A DNA stretch of 50,551 nucleotides, from positions 1-50,551 of the forward strand of contig CAKOKD010000008.1 in NCBI GenBank assembly GCA_934090935.1. Reading direction: 5' to 3'. The position numbers and the translations under genes were made by a program. Position 1 is the first letter of the stretch. Each line of letters begins with the position of its first letter. Source of the DNA: an uncultured Bacilli bacterium. GTDB lineage: Bacteria > Bacillota_I > Bacilli_A > RF39 > UBA660. Shown one piece after another: positions 1-7,449 of this stretch. The notes under the pieces are model-generated. The model had not been told where the DNA came from, did not search any database, and saw nothing but the letters and a program-made list of their open reading frames with translations.

Positions 1-64
1 CATTTTTCAAAAATGTTTTCAATACACAAATTTACAAGAAGAAATGTAAACCCTTCAAAATGAC

Positions 65-97
65 TTGAAAATCGGGGGGGGTATTATAAAATAAAAT
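65..97 (+). promoter_or_regulatory. Poly-G spacer promoter, copy 1
   Basis: A -35-like TTGAAA (65-70) is followed by ATC, a run of exactly eight G (74-81) and then TATTATAAAATAAAA. The best -10 candidates are TAAAAT (87-92, spacer 16) or TATAAA (85-90, spacer 14). The same block stands before three other surface genes in this window (7397, 25157, 37535). The G run sits inside the spacer, so gain or loss of a G would change promoter geometry. Slippage has not been shown here. Confidence 0.7.
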
Positions 98-116
98 GGA
101 AGAAAGTAGGTAGAAT

Positions 117-1385
117 ATGAAAAAGAAGAGTATGCTTATAATAGTAATTATATTAATGTCAATTGGATTTGCAGCGATTTCAACAACATTAATAATAAAC
201 GGGTCTGCAAAAGTAAGCGAAAATCAAGATGACTTCTCAGTTATCTTCACAGCTGCAAGTATAGATGGAAAGGATGTATATTCATCAATAGTAGATGATA
301 CAAAGAAGATAATTACATTTGAAACATCAGAATTAAAAACACTTAATCAAACTTCTATACTTACATATGAAGTAACAAACAATTCAAGCAACTATGATGC
401 AGAAGTAAATGTAACATGTGTACCAAAGGACGGAACAACTGCAAAATATACAAGCATCAAAAATAAGTTAGATAATGATGCAACGGTTGTAAAAGCCAAA
501 GAAAGTGTAAATGGAACATTAACTGTTAACTTAGATAAAACATCAACAGAGGAAGTGAGTGAAGAATATACTTGTAAGTTAGAATTTAATGCAGTAGAAA
601 GGGATACTATTGGTGTAGAATTAACTCAATTTGAAAAAGATAGTTGGTCAACAATTGCATCGAATGTAAAATCAGGAAATACAGATAAATATAATGTAGG
701 AGATACAAAGAAAGTAACAATAGCAAGTCACACAAATGATTGTTCATCATATTCAGGAACTGGAGCAAGCTATGTTTGTAATTCAAGTGTAGAACCAGTT
801 AAAGAATTAACAGTAAGAATAGCAAATAAAAGTGAATGTACAACAGAAACAAGTGAAACAGCATGTGGATTTGTGGTTGAGTTTGCAGATATAATAACTA
901 AACAATCATTTAATAGTACAGATACAAATGTAGGTGGATGGAGAGATTCAGAACTTCGTACATATGTAAACGGAACAATATATGAGTCTTTACCAAGTGA
1001 TTTACAAAATGTAATATCAACAACAAAAGTAATATCAAGTCATGGTAAAACAAGCGGAGAAACAAACTTTGAAACTCAAGATAAATTATATTTGTTAAGC
1101 GGTCATGAAGTTTATGAGGATGAGACAAGTAATAAAGTGAGTGAAAGTGATACATCTTACAATAGTACAAAACAATTGGATTATTATAAAAATCAAGGAG
1201 TAACAACAAGTATTTTTGCAGGAGAAAGGAAACGATATAATGGTAATGGAATTTGTGCTTGGTGGCTTCGTTCAGCTACTTCTAGCGCTACTTATAGTTT
1301 CCTTTTCGTCGACGCTATGGGCAGTTGGGGCGACATCAGTGCGAGAACTTCTTTTGGTGTTTCTCCAGCATTTAGAATCGCATAA
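117..1385 (+). CDS. Surface protein: shared N-terminal module plus DUF6273-like variable tail
   Basis: The 422-residue protein starts with a charged end and one hydrophobic segment (about residues 5-27, MLIIVIILMSIGFAAISTTL), so it is a membrane-anchored or exported protein. Residues about 28-165 are the module shared with the proteins at 7450, 23512 and 25209 (landmarks DDFSVIFTAASIDG, YEVTNNSSNYDAE, EEYTCKLEFNAVER). I compare it only tentatively to TasA/camelysin-like proteins. The C-terminal part resembles DUF6273 domains (WWLRSA ... GVSPAFRIA), a family I recall as C-type-lectin-like and often targeted by diversity-generating retroelements. Base composition switches sharply at about 1275. 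Expression probably depends on the poly-G promoter upstream. The gene is monocistronic and ends at a hairpin terminator. Confidence 0.85.
   Translation: MKKKSMLIIVIILMSIGFAAISTTLIINGSAKVSENQDDFSVIFTAASIDGKDVYSSIVDDTKKIITFETSELKTLNQTSILTYEVTNNSSNYDAEVNVTCVPKDGTTAKYTSIKNKLDNDATVVKAKESVNGTLTVNLDKTSTEEVSEEYTCKLEFNAVERDTIGVELTQFEKDSWSTIASNVKSGNTDKYNVGDTKKVTIASHTNDCSSYSGTGASYVCNSSVEPVKELTVRIANKSECTTETSETACGFVVEFADIITKQSFNSTDTNVGGWRDSELRTYVNGTIYESLPSDLQNVISTTKVISSHGKTSGETNFETQDKLYLLSGHEVYEDETSNKVSESDTSYNSTKQLDYYKNQGVTTSIFAGERKRYNGNGICAWWLRSATSSATYSFLFVDAMGSWGDISARTSFGVSPAFRIA
1275..1352 (+). other. Candidate diversity-generating retroelement variable region
   Basis: Over about 26 codons nearly every codon ends in T or C (act, tct, agc, gct, tat, agt, ttc, gtc, gac, ggc). 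Only about 14 of 78 bases are A, while the preceding part of the gene is close to half A. Adenine-targeted mutagenic retrohoming of AAY codons gives this signature. The segment lies at the expected place, just after WWLRSA and before GVSPAFRI at the C-terminus. No template repeat or reverse transcriptase is in the window. Confidence 0.5.
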
Positions 1386-1401
1386 TAAATAAACACTTAA
1401 T

Positions 1402-1432
1402 AAAAAAGCATCTTCATTTCGAAGATGTTTTT
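1402..1432. terminator. Bidirectional terminator
   Basis: The inverted repeat CATCTTC / GAAGATG (1409-1415, 1421-1427) has a T run after it on the plus strand and an A run before it, so it can serve both the surface gene and the convergent gatD. It overlaps the gatD stop codon. Confidence 0.8.
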
Positions 1433-2106
1433 ATGTTGAAATTTTTTAAATATTCATAATATGCTTTATAATCTGGAAGTGTTTCATCAAACTTGGATAT
1501 ACCTAAGTATTTTAAAAGTTCATCTTTGAAGTAGGGGTTTCTTATAAGAAGTGGACCAATAAGGTAAGTTCCAAAGAAATTATTTATATGTATTCCTTCA
1601 ACATCTATAGATTCATCATTTCCAGTACCTTTAATAACTTCAAATAAATAATTTTCCTTAATATCATTTGTAGATTCTCTATTTTGAAAACCAATTATTG
1701 GATAATCAATCAAATCTGTTTTAAATACTTGTTCTCCAACTATACGATTTGTGAATTTTGATGAGAAATTAAAAATTCCTATGCATTCTTTGCCATCAAT
1801 ATTTTTTCCGAATAATTCATAAGAATTTCCTGTAGCTATAAACATTTTTTTATCAATAATTTTTTTTATATCATTTTTATATTTCAATATATCTTTTCTT
1901 ACTAGTTCTTGATTTATTTTAGATCCCATTCCTATGTAAAAAATATCATAAGCATTGAAGTCTATTTTATCGTCAATACTCAATGTATCAACACTGACTT
2001 TAACATCTGCATATTTAATAGCACTTTTTAAAGCAGTGATGTTTCCTTGTTCTCCAAAATAATTCATTAAATCATAATATAAATGTGCAATTTTAATCGT
2101 CTTCAT
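1414..2106 (-). CDS. gatD: GatD-like subunit of lipid II isoglutaminyl synthase, catalytic residues missing
   Basis: The 230-residue class I glutamine amidotransferase-like protein is paired with murT. In Gram-positives MurT-GatD amidates the D-Glu of lipid II stem peptides, with GatD releasing ammonia from glutamine. The fold is recognisable (IAHLYYDLMNYFGEQGN, FGTYLIGPLLIRNPYFK). The nucleophile position (CGG in typical GatD) reads ATGNSYELFG, with Thr92 in place of Cys. The catalytic His of the usual YLHGPLL is Ile183. The codons (ACA, ATT) are not one-base sequencing slips to Cys or His. The gene overlaps the end of murT by 14 bases, with GAGGT before the ATG, so the two are translationally coupled. 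It is probably a non-catalytic or ammonia-dependent subunit; assignment to the family is firm, activity is doubtful. Confidence 0.85.
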   Translation of the reverse strand: MKTIKIAHLYYDLMNYFGEQGNITALKSAIKYADVKVSVDTLSIDDKIDFNAYDIFYIGMGSKINQELVRKDILKYKNDIKKIIDKKMFIATGNSYELFGKNIDGKECIGIFNFSSKFTNRIVGEQVFKTDLIDYPIIGFQNRESTNDIKENYLFEVIKGTGNDESIDVEGIHINNFFGTYLIGPLLIRNPYFKDELLKYLGISKFDETLPDYKAYYEYLKNFNIKTSSK

Positions 2107-3448
2107 ACATACCTCTTAATAACATATTTTTTATCTTTTCTGTCATATCAAAACATACCATTGTTATTATTCTTCCTTTAGATTTTTTATTAACTTCATC
2201 AAGTAACTTATTTTCATCGTCAATTAATATGAGTTTACTTTTATCAATTCCAGCATAGATAAGTCTTGTATAAACGTCATATCTAAATCTTCCAATACAA
2301 AATATTTTATCAATTGAATCAATGTTTAATAGTTCAAAATCAACATCATATAACCAACTTAAGTCATTGTAGGCATATCTTCTTGAGACATTGTCAAAAC
2401 CAATAATGATTGTTTTTTTGTATTTTGTTTCTCTTATATAGTTTATTGTTTGTAGGTATGAAAGAGAGTTTTCGTTTTTTGATTCGATCATCTCAATTTC
2501 TCTTTTTCCTAATCTATAACTTTTCATTCTTTTAGCAGGTATAATATCTTCATTTAATTCTCTTAATATATCATTTTCAGATACTTCAATTGTTTTAGTA
2601 AGTGCATAGGCAGCTAAAGTATAGTAACAACAGAAGAATACATTTTTATTTAAATGAACTAAAGTATCGTTTATTAACATGAATGATTTATCCAAATCGA
2701 CATCAGTTGCTAGATAATCTACAGGTCTTGCTGAAAATTTACAGTTTGGACAAGTATAGGAACCGATGTGGCCGTAGTGATAAAATGTATATTTTAGTTT
2801 CTTTTCACATTTAGGACAGTATGCAGCATCAACATTGTTGCTTATCGGTTTTTTAATATCATATTTCGTTTTGTCTATACCATATGTTATTATTTTTTTA
2901 TTTGTTAATTTCAATCTTGAAACTATTGGGTCATCTGCGTTGATAATTAAAGTTGTCGTATCATCTATAGAAGATGCAATTTTTTCATATATAAGATCAG
3001 GGAATCCGTTTCTTGCAGGTTGATCACGAGTTATATTGGTTACAACTAAATGAGTTAATTTATTCTTTTTAAATATTTTAGAGATAAATGATTCATCTAG
3101 TTCCATTAGTAAAATATCGGCATTTACATTTTTAGTGAATGGATTTGTATGATTAAGTATTAAAGTAACAGCAGCATTATAAAGATTTGAACCGTTTTTG
3201 TTCCAAACAACTTTATAACCGGATTTGCTTAAAATATGAGCAACAAGTGAAGTTGTTGAACCTTTGCCACTTGAACCGGTTACTCCAATTACGTATTTTG
3301 GAAACTTTAAATCATCCAATATGTTTTTATTTAACTTAGATGCATAATATCCTGGAGTGACGGATCCATCTTTCTTAAATATCGGTTTTAAAATAAAACA
3401 AGCAAGGGATAAACATTTATTTATCATAATTGCTAAAAAATCTTTCAT
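2093..3448 (-). CDS. murT: MurT, Mur ligase-like subunit of lipid II isoglutaminyl synthase
   Basis: This is a Mur-ligase family protein of about 451 residues. The ATP-binding loop is GVTGSSGKGSTT (about residues 55-66). The typical MurT four-cysteine zinc ribbon follows (CPKCEKK ... YTCPNC, about residues 205-235), then a DUF1727-type C-terminal domain. It uses ATP to activate the D-Glu carboxylate of lipid II for amidation in the cytoplasm. I prefer the ATG at 3448 over the one at 3460: a TATAAT -10 box lies only 5 bases before 3460, and GGTGAT precedes 3448 at ribosome-binding distance. It is first gene of a two-gene operon with gatD. Confidence 0.92.
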   Translation of the reverse strand: MKDFLAIMINKCLSLACFILKPIFKKDGSVTPGYYASKLNKNILDDLKFPKYVIGVTGSSGKGSTTSLVAHILSKSGYKVVWNKNGSNLYNAAVTLILNHTNPFTKNVNADILLMELDESFISKIFKKNKLTHLVVTNITRDQPARNGFPDLIYEKIASSIDDTTTLIINADDPIVSRLKLTNKKIITYGIDKTKYDIKKPISNNVDAAYCPKCEKKLKYTFYHYGHIGSYTCPNCKFSARPVDYLATDVDLDKSFMLINDTLVHLNKNVFFCCYYTLAAYALTKTIEVSENDILRELNEDIIPAKRMKSYRLGKREIEMIESKNENSLSYLQTINYIRETKYKKTIIIGFDNVSRRYAYNDLSWLYDVDFELLNIDSIDKIFCIGRFRYDVYTRLIYAGIDKSKLILIDDENKLLDEVNKKSKGRIITMVCFDMTEKIKNMLLRGMYEDD

Positions 3449-3464
3449 AAACATCACCATTTAA

Positions 3465-3470
3465 ATTATA
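3465..3470 (-). promoter_or_regulatory. murT-gatD -10 box
   Basis: A perfect TATAAT is read on the minus strand, with transcription predicted to start near 3458. That placement decides the murT start at 3448. No strong -35 was found. Confidence 0.6.
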
Positions 3471-3479
3471 ACATAAAAC

Positions 3480-3508
3480 TTTACTTTTATAAGTAAATGT
3501 ATTAGAAT
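3480..3508 (+). promoter_or_regulatory. Promoter of the kinase-like gene pair
   Basis: TTTACT (3480-3485) and TAGAAT (3503-3508) are 17 bases apart. The start site would fall near 3515, which excludes the ATG at 3509 and supports translation from 3539. It is divergent from the murT promoter. Confidence 0.5.
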
Positions 3509-3538
3509 ATGTATACTTTTATAGAAGAAGGGGTAATT

Positions 3539-4258
3539 ATGATAGTTAGAGACGTAAAAGAATTAGATAAGATTGCTTTAGAATCTAAAGAACCTATTGA
3601 TATTGGTTATTATGGTAATACCTATAAAATAGGTGAAAATCATGTTTTGAAAAAATTTAATAGTGAAGAGCTTGTTTTGTCATTAGAAAAAAATCATACG
3701 GAGTCTTTTTTAGATTATCTTAACAAATTAAGTGATAAAGGATCAAAGATACTTGTTACACCAGAAGAGGTGTTTAAAGATGATCATGGATATGTTTGGG
3801 CTTATATATCAAAATACTTAAATGGTAAAAAACTAAGTTCTGAAATTGGAGAAGTTGATATTAATGCATTTGTAGAAGCGTTAAGAGATTTTTATCAAGA
3901 ATTAAAAAAACTAGATAATTTAGTTTTGTATAATGCTAATGAAGCTAATTTAATTCTTGGAAGTGATTTAAAATTAACGAATTTAGATTTAGCAAGATTT
4001 GAACGTTACTTAGATTATGATGATGTTTTAAGAGAAAATTTACAAAGATTAAATGTTTCTATCTATAGGTCTGTTATTGGAAAAAGCACTTATGGTAGAT
4101 TACTTGATGTTAATCTAAGAGAAATTGTAGACGCGATTACTAGAGGAGAAGATTCCCTTCCTATTTTGTTAACTGAGTACATAGAATATATAAATAGACA
4201 TTATTTTGAAGTAAAACATGTTAAGGATTTGAGGTATCCGTATGGTTCTACAATGTAA
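3539..4258 (+). CDS. Protein-kinase-like hypothetical protein
   Basis: The 239-residue protein starts at the ATG at 3539, which has a strong GAAGGGG ribosome-binding site; an in-frame ATG at 3509 overlaps the predicted -10 box. The order of parts resembles a small protein-kinase/aminoglycoside-phosphotransferase fold. There is an N-lobe with YKIGENHVLKKF, where the Lys pair could be the ATP-binding lysine. A region YNANEANLIL ... LTNLDLARF resembles the catalytic loop and metal-binding segment of kinases, but without a clear HRD. It overlaps the next gene by 17 bases, and that gene is a diverged relative. Function is unknown; catalytic activity cannot be assumed. Confidence 0.75.
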   Translation: MIVRDVKELDKIALESKEPIDIGYYGNTYKIGENHVLKKFNSEELVLSLEKNHTESFLDYLNKLSDKGSKILVTPEEVFKDDHGYVWAYISKYLNGKKLSSEIGEVDINAFVEALRDFYQELKKLDNLVLYNANEANLILGSDLKLTNLDLARFERYLDYDDVLRENLQRLNVSIYRSVIGKSTYGRLLDVNLREIVDAITRGEDSLPILLTEYIEYINRHYFEVKHVKDLRYPYGSTM

Positions 4259-4967
4259 TGATAAAAATGAAATAAAAGAATTTTATGATGGCGGTACTCT
4301 TTTAGGAGTAGGAAAAACGGCTGAAGTATATTTAAAAGATGAAAAAGCTTTTAAAGTTTATAGAGATTGCAAAACAAAAAGAAGACTTTTTGAAGAAATT
4401 GATATGAAGTATCATTTGAATTGCTTAAGCGAAATAAAAGTAAAAAACATTTGGACTCCGAATAACATATATGCAATCAAGTCTGATGTAGAAATGATTG
4501 ATTTGGATTGGGTAAAAGGCAAAAATTTGCGAGATGAAACTCCAGATGTGAGTATGAGCTTGTTTTTAGATTATTTAAATGAATTAGTAGAAAATGGTAC
4601 TAAATTAGGTGAGCATCGAGTATTAGCTAGAGATTTCTTTAATTGTAATGCTATTGTTAATCAAAGTGGAATCAATATAATTGATACTGATGAGTATAAC
4701 ATAATGACTTTTGATGAAACAAGCTGTATAGAACATAATTTAAACCTTTTTGTAAGCACCATACTTGATAGTTTTTTTGAAACTCAAGGATATTTTACTT
4801 TTGAGAGTAAGCATTTGAATTCTTTGTATCGTAAAGTTTATGCTGACGCTGTAGATTATAAAGATTATCTGATTTTTTATTATGCTCTATGTGAAGAATT
4901 TGGGGAAAACGAATCTATAAAAAACTTAAAGAGCTTAATTAAAACACTAGGAGAAGTTAAAAAATAA
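4242..4967 (+). CDS. Protein-kinase-like hypothetical protein
   Basis: The 241-residue protein is translationally coupled to the gene before it (17-base overlap, GAGGT about 8 bases before the ATG). Kinase-like landmarks are a nucleotide-loop-like GVGKTAEVYLKDEKAFKVY (about residues 20-40, Lys in FKVY), and ARDFFNCNAIV ... NIIDTDEYNI (about residues 128-150), which lines up with the HRDxxxxN...DFG arrangement of protein kinases. The first residue pattern is stronger than in its neighbour. The substrate is unknown. It may be a pair-forming pseudokinase/kinase set; a third relative lies at 42753. Confidence 0.75.
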   Translation: MVLQCNDKNEIKEFYDGGTLLGVGKTAEVYLKDEKAFKVYRDCKTKRRLFEEIDMKYHLNCLSEIKVKNIWTPNNIYAIKSDVEMIDLDWVKGKNLRDETPDVSMSLFLDYLNELVENGTKLGEHRVLARDFFNCNAIVNQSGINIIDTDEYNIMTFDETSCIEHNLNLFVSTILDSFFETQGYFTFESKHLNSLYRKVYADAVDYKDYLIFYYALCEEFGENESIKNLKSLIKTLGEVKK

Positions 4968-4999
4968 AAACTTTCCTTTTTTTTTGATGTTTTTTATAG

Positions 5000-5005
5000 T
5001 ATAAT
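5000..5005 (+). promoter_or_regulatory. ftsA-ftsZ -10 box
   Basis: A perfect TATAAT sits 25 bases before the ftsA start codon. The -35 region is a T-rich stretch without a clear hexamer. Confidence 0.5.
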
Positions 5006-5030
5006 GAAGACAAGATAGGCAGGTTTTATT

Positions 5031-6272
5031 ATGAGAGAAATCATAGCTAGTATTGATGTTGGTAGTCATCTTATAAAACTTATTGTTGCTGAGTTTATCG
5101 AAGAAAAGATGAATATTTTATGTGCTTTAACTGAAGAGTCACGTGGAGTTAAGAATGGTATGATTGTTGAACCTGAGGAAGTAGAGTATGCTTTAAAGAA
5201 AATATTGAAAAAGGCAGAGGACTTATTAAATACAAGTGTTAAAAAGGTTATTGTTAATGTTCCTGAGGCTGAATGCATGTTTAAAATAGGTGAAGCGAGT
5301 TTAAGCATTACTGAGGAAGATAGAGAAGTAAGCGGTGAATATATTCAAAAAGTATTGCAGATGAGCGTTAAAGGAAATGTTGAGGAAGGTTTTGATCTTG
5401 TTACAGTTGTACCTATTATGTTTAAAGTTGATGATCGTAAAACAAGAATACCGCTTTCTATGAAAGGAAGCAGTTTATCGGTTAAATCTGTTGTGATAAG
5501 TGCACCTAAAAAGGATATATTTTTAATAGCTAAAAGCTTGGAAAAATGTGGTGTTGAGGTTAATGATATAATGATCCCTAGTATTGGCTCTTTCTATGCT
5601 CATATGGAAAGTGGTATGGAAAACAACACTGGATGTGTCATTGATATTGGTTATGATACTACTAATGTTGCAGTAGTGAATAAAGGAATTGTAATAAATA
5701 ACTTGGTAATCGATACAGGAATAAAAAATATTGATAATGATATATCGTTTGTCTATAAAATAAGCATGGAAAATGCAAGCAAAGTGAGAGAAGAATTGGG
5801 TCTTGCAAGCAGGAAAAATGCTCGTGCTAATGAGATATATGAGATAGTTAATAATTTAGGTGAAAAGATTAGTATTGATCAATATGAGCTTTCGAGTTTG
5901 ATTATGAGCAGACTTCATGAAATGTTAAATATTGTCAAGAGTGAGATAAATTACTTAACAAAAAAGGAAATAAGTTATATAATGATAACTGGAGGATTGT
6001 CTGAACAAAGAGATTTTGACATAGAAATTGAAAGTGTGTTTGGACCGATTGCTTTTATTGGTAAAAATAACTATATAGGAGCTAGAAACAATGAATTTGC
6101 ATGTGCGATTGGAATGATTAAGTATTTTGATTTTAAATTGAAATTAAGAGATCGCGAATTCAGTGCTTTTTCCTCAGATGATTTAGATAGATTAATAAGT
6201 AATGGTAATAAAAAAGTAACGTCGGGAGATACTATACTTGGAAAAGTATTTGGAATCTTCTTTGATAAATAA
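5031..6272 (+). CDS. ftsA: Cell division protein FtsA
   Basis: This 413-residue actin-family ATPase tethers FtsZ filaments to the membrane. The phosphate-1 motif IASIDVGSHLIKLIVAE is at residues 4-20, phosphate-2 is VIDIGYDTTNVAVV, and the adenosine motif is MITGGLSE near residue 320. The protein ends in a short hydrophobic/amphipathic tail (KVFGIFFDK) that fits the membrane-targeting helix of FtsA. ftsZ follows 13 bases later, forming the usual two-gene division operon. It is slightly shorter than the about 440 residues common in Bacilli. Confidence 0.93.
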   Translation: MREIIASIDVGSHLIKLIVAEFIEEKMNILCALTEESRGVKNGMIVEPEEVEYALKKILKKAEDLLNTSVKKVIVNVPEAECMFKIGEASLSITEEDREVSGEYIQKVLQMSVKGNVEEGFDLVTVVPIMFKVDDRKTRIPLSMKGSSLSVKSVVISAPKKDIFLIAKSLEKCGVEVNDIMIPSIGSFYAHMESGMENNTGCVIDIGYDTTNVAVVNKGIVINNLVIDTGIKNIDNDISFVYKISMENASKVREELGLASRKNARANEIYEIVNNLGEKISIDQYELSSLIMSRLHEMLNIVKSEINYLTKKEISYIMITGGLSEQRDFDIEIESVFGPIAFIGKNNYIGARNNEFACAIGMIKYFDFKLKLRDREFSAFSSDDLDRLISNGNKKVTSGDTILGKVFGIFFDK

Positions 6273-6285
6273 GGAGAGTGTTTTT

Positions 6286-7338
6286 ATGGATGGAGTACAA
6301 ATGAATCAGATAGCTAAGATTAAAGTTGTCGGTGTTGGTGGAGCTGGAATGAATGCAGTTAACCGTATGATTAATGGTGGAGTTAAAAATGTTGAATTTG
6401 TTGTTATCAATACGGATAAACAAGTATTAGATGTATCTCCAGCAGAAACTAAATTACAAATTGGTGAAAATGTTACTCATGGACTTGGGGCAGGAGCTAA
6501 TCCAGAAACTGGTAGAGAAGCTGCTTTAGAAAGCAAAGATGAAATTCGTGCTGCTTTAGAAGGAGCCGACATGGTATTCGTAACTTGCGGAATGGGTGGT
6601 GGAACTGGTACAGGTGCTAGTCCAATCGTTGCTGAAATTGCTCAAGAAGTTGGTGCTTTGACAGTTGGAATTGTAACAAAACCATTTAAGTTTGAAGGAA
6701 CTAGAAGAATGGAACAAGCTATTATTGGTGTTGATGAGTTAAAGAAACATGTTGATTCGTTGATAGTTATTCCAAACGATAAATTAAGAGATATAATTGA
6801 TAAGAGTACTTCAATGCCAGATGCATTTAGAGAAGTTGATAATGTTTTACATAGAGGAGTTCAATCAATATCAGACTTAATTGCTGTTTCAGGTTTAATC
6901 AACCTAGATTTTGCAGATGTTAAGGCTGTAATGGAAAAACGTGGAAATGCTTTAATTGGTATTGGCCTTGCTACTGGTGAAAATAGAGCTATTGAAGCTG
7001 CTAAACAAGCTGTATCTAGTCCTTTACTTGAAACTAGTATTGTTGGTGCAACAGATGCAATTATTAATGTAACTGGTGGTAAATCTCTAACTCTATTTGA
7101 AGCTGAAGATGCTGCTGAAGTTGTTAGAGCAAGCTCAAATACAGATATCAATATTATATTTGGTGCTGTAATCAACGAAGCTTTGGATGATGAAGTTATT
7201 GTTACAGTAATTGCTACTGGATTCGATGATGATAAACCTGCATCATCTACAACAAATGATGAACAAAAGAAATCAATTAATATGATGGATGATGAATTTG
7301 ATATTCCACCATTCTTAAGAGATAGAGATAACATATAG
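6286..7338 (+). CDS. ftsZ: Cell division GTPase FtsZ
   Basis: The 350-residue tubulin homologue forms the division ring. The N-terminal nucleotide loop is VVGVGGAGMNAVNRM, the tubulin signature GGGTGTG is near residues 104-110, and the C-terminal peptide that binds FtsA is recognisable (DDEFDIPPFLRDR). I chose the ATG at 6286 because AAGGAG sits 8-13 bases before it; the reading frame stays open upstream into ftsA but has no better start. The C-terminal linker is short. The gene ends at a strong terminator. Confidence 0.97.
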   Translation: MDGVQMNQIAKIKVVGVGGAGMNAVNRMINGGVKNVEFVVINTDKQVLDVSPAETKLQIGENVTHGLGAGANPETGREAALESKDEIRAALEGADMVFVTCGMGGGTGTGASPIVAEIAQEVGALTVGIVTKPFKFEGTRRMEQAIIGVDELKKHVDSLIVIPNDKLRDIIDKSTSMPDAFREVDNVLHRGVQSISDLIAVSGLINLDFADVKAVMEKRGNALIGIGLATGENRAIEAAKQAVSSPLLETSIVGATDAIINVTGGKSLTLFEAEDAAEVVRASSNTDINIIFGAVINEALDDEVIVTVIATGFDDDKPASSTTNDEQKKSINMMDDEFDIPPFLRDRDNI

Positions 7339-7366
7339 GATACACAGAAAAGTGTATCTTTTTTTT
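7339..7366 (+). terminator. Terminator of ftsA-ftsZ
   Basis: A perfect stem GATACAC / GTGTATC (7339-7345, 7352-7358) is followed by eight T. Confidence 0.92.
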
Positions 7367-7396
7367 GACAAAATTTTGTAAAGCAGATAATTTGAC

Positions 7397-7429
7397 TTGA
7401 CAATCGGGGGGGGTATTATAAAATAAAAA
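7397..7429 (+). promoter_or_regulatory. Poly-G spacer promoter, copy 2
   Basis: TTGACA (7397-7402) is a perfect -35 here, where the other copies have TTGAAA. ATC-type spacer bases, eight G (7406-7413) and TATTATAAAATAAAA follow. It stands 20 bases before the ribosome-binding site of the surface gene at 7450. Confidence 0.7.
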
Positions 7430-7449
7430 ATAGATGAGGTGTGTTTAAG

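Noticed and set aside
910..1209. Open frames on the minus strand opposite surface genes (also near 8132-8512, 26119-26370, 37915-38115, 39304-39588).
   Set aside because: Their predicted peptides are extreme in Leu, His and Tyr, have no ribosome-binding sites and simply mirror the A-rich codon style of the real genes.
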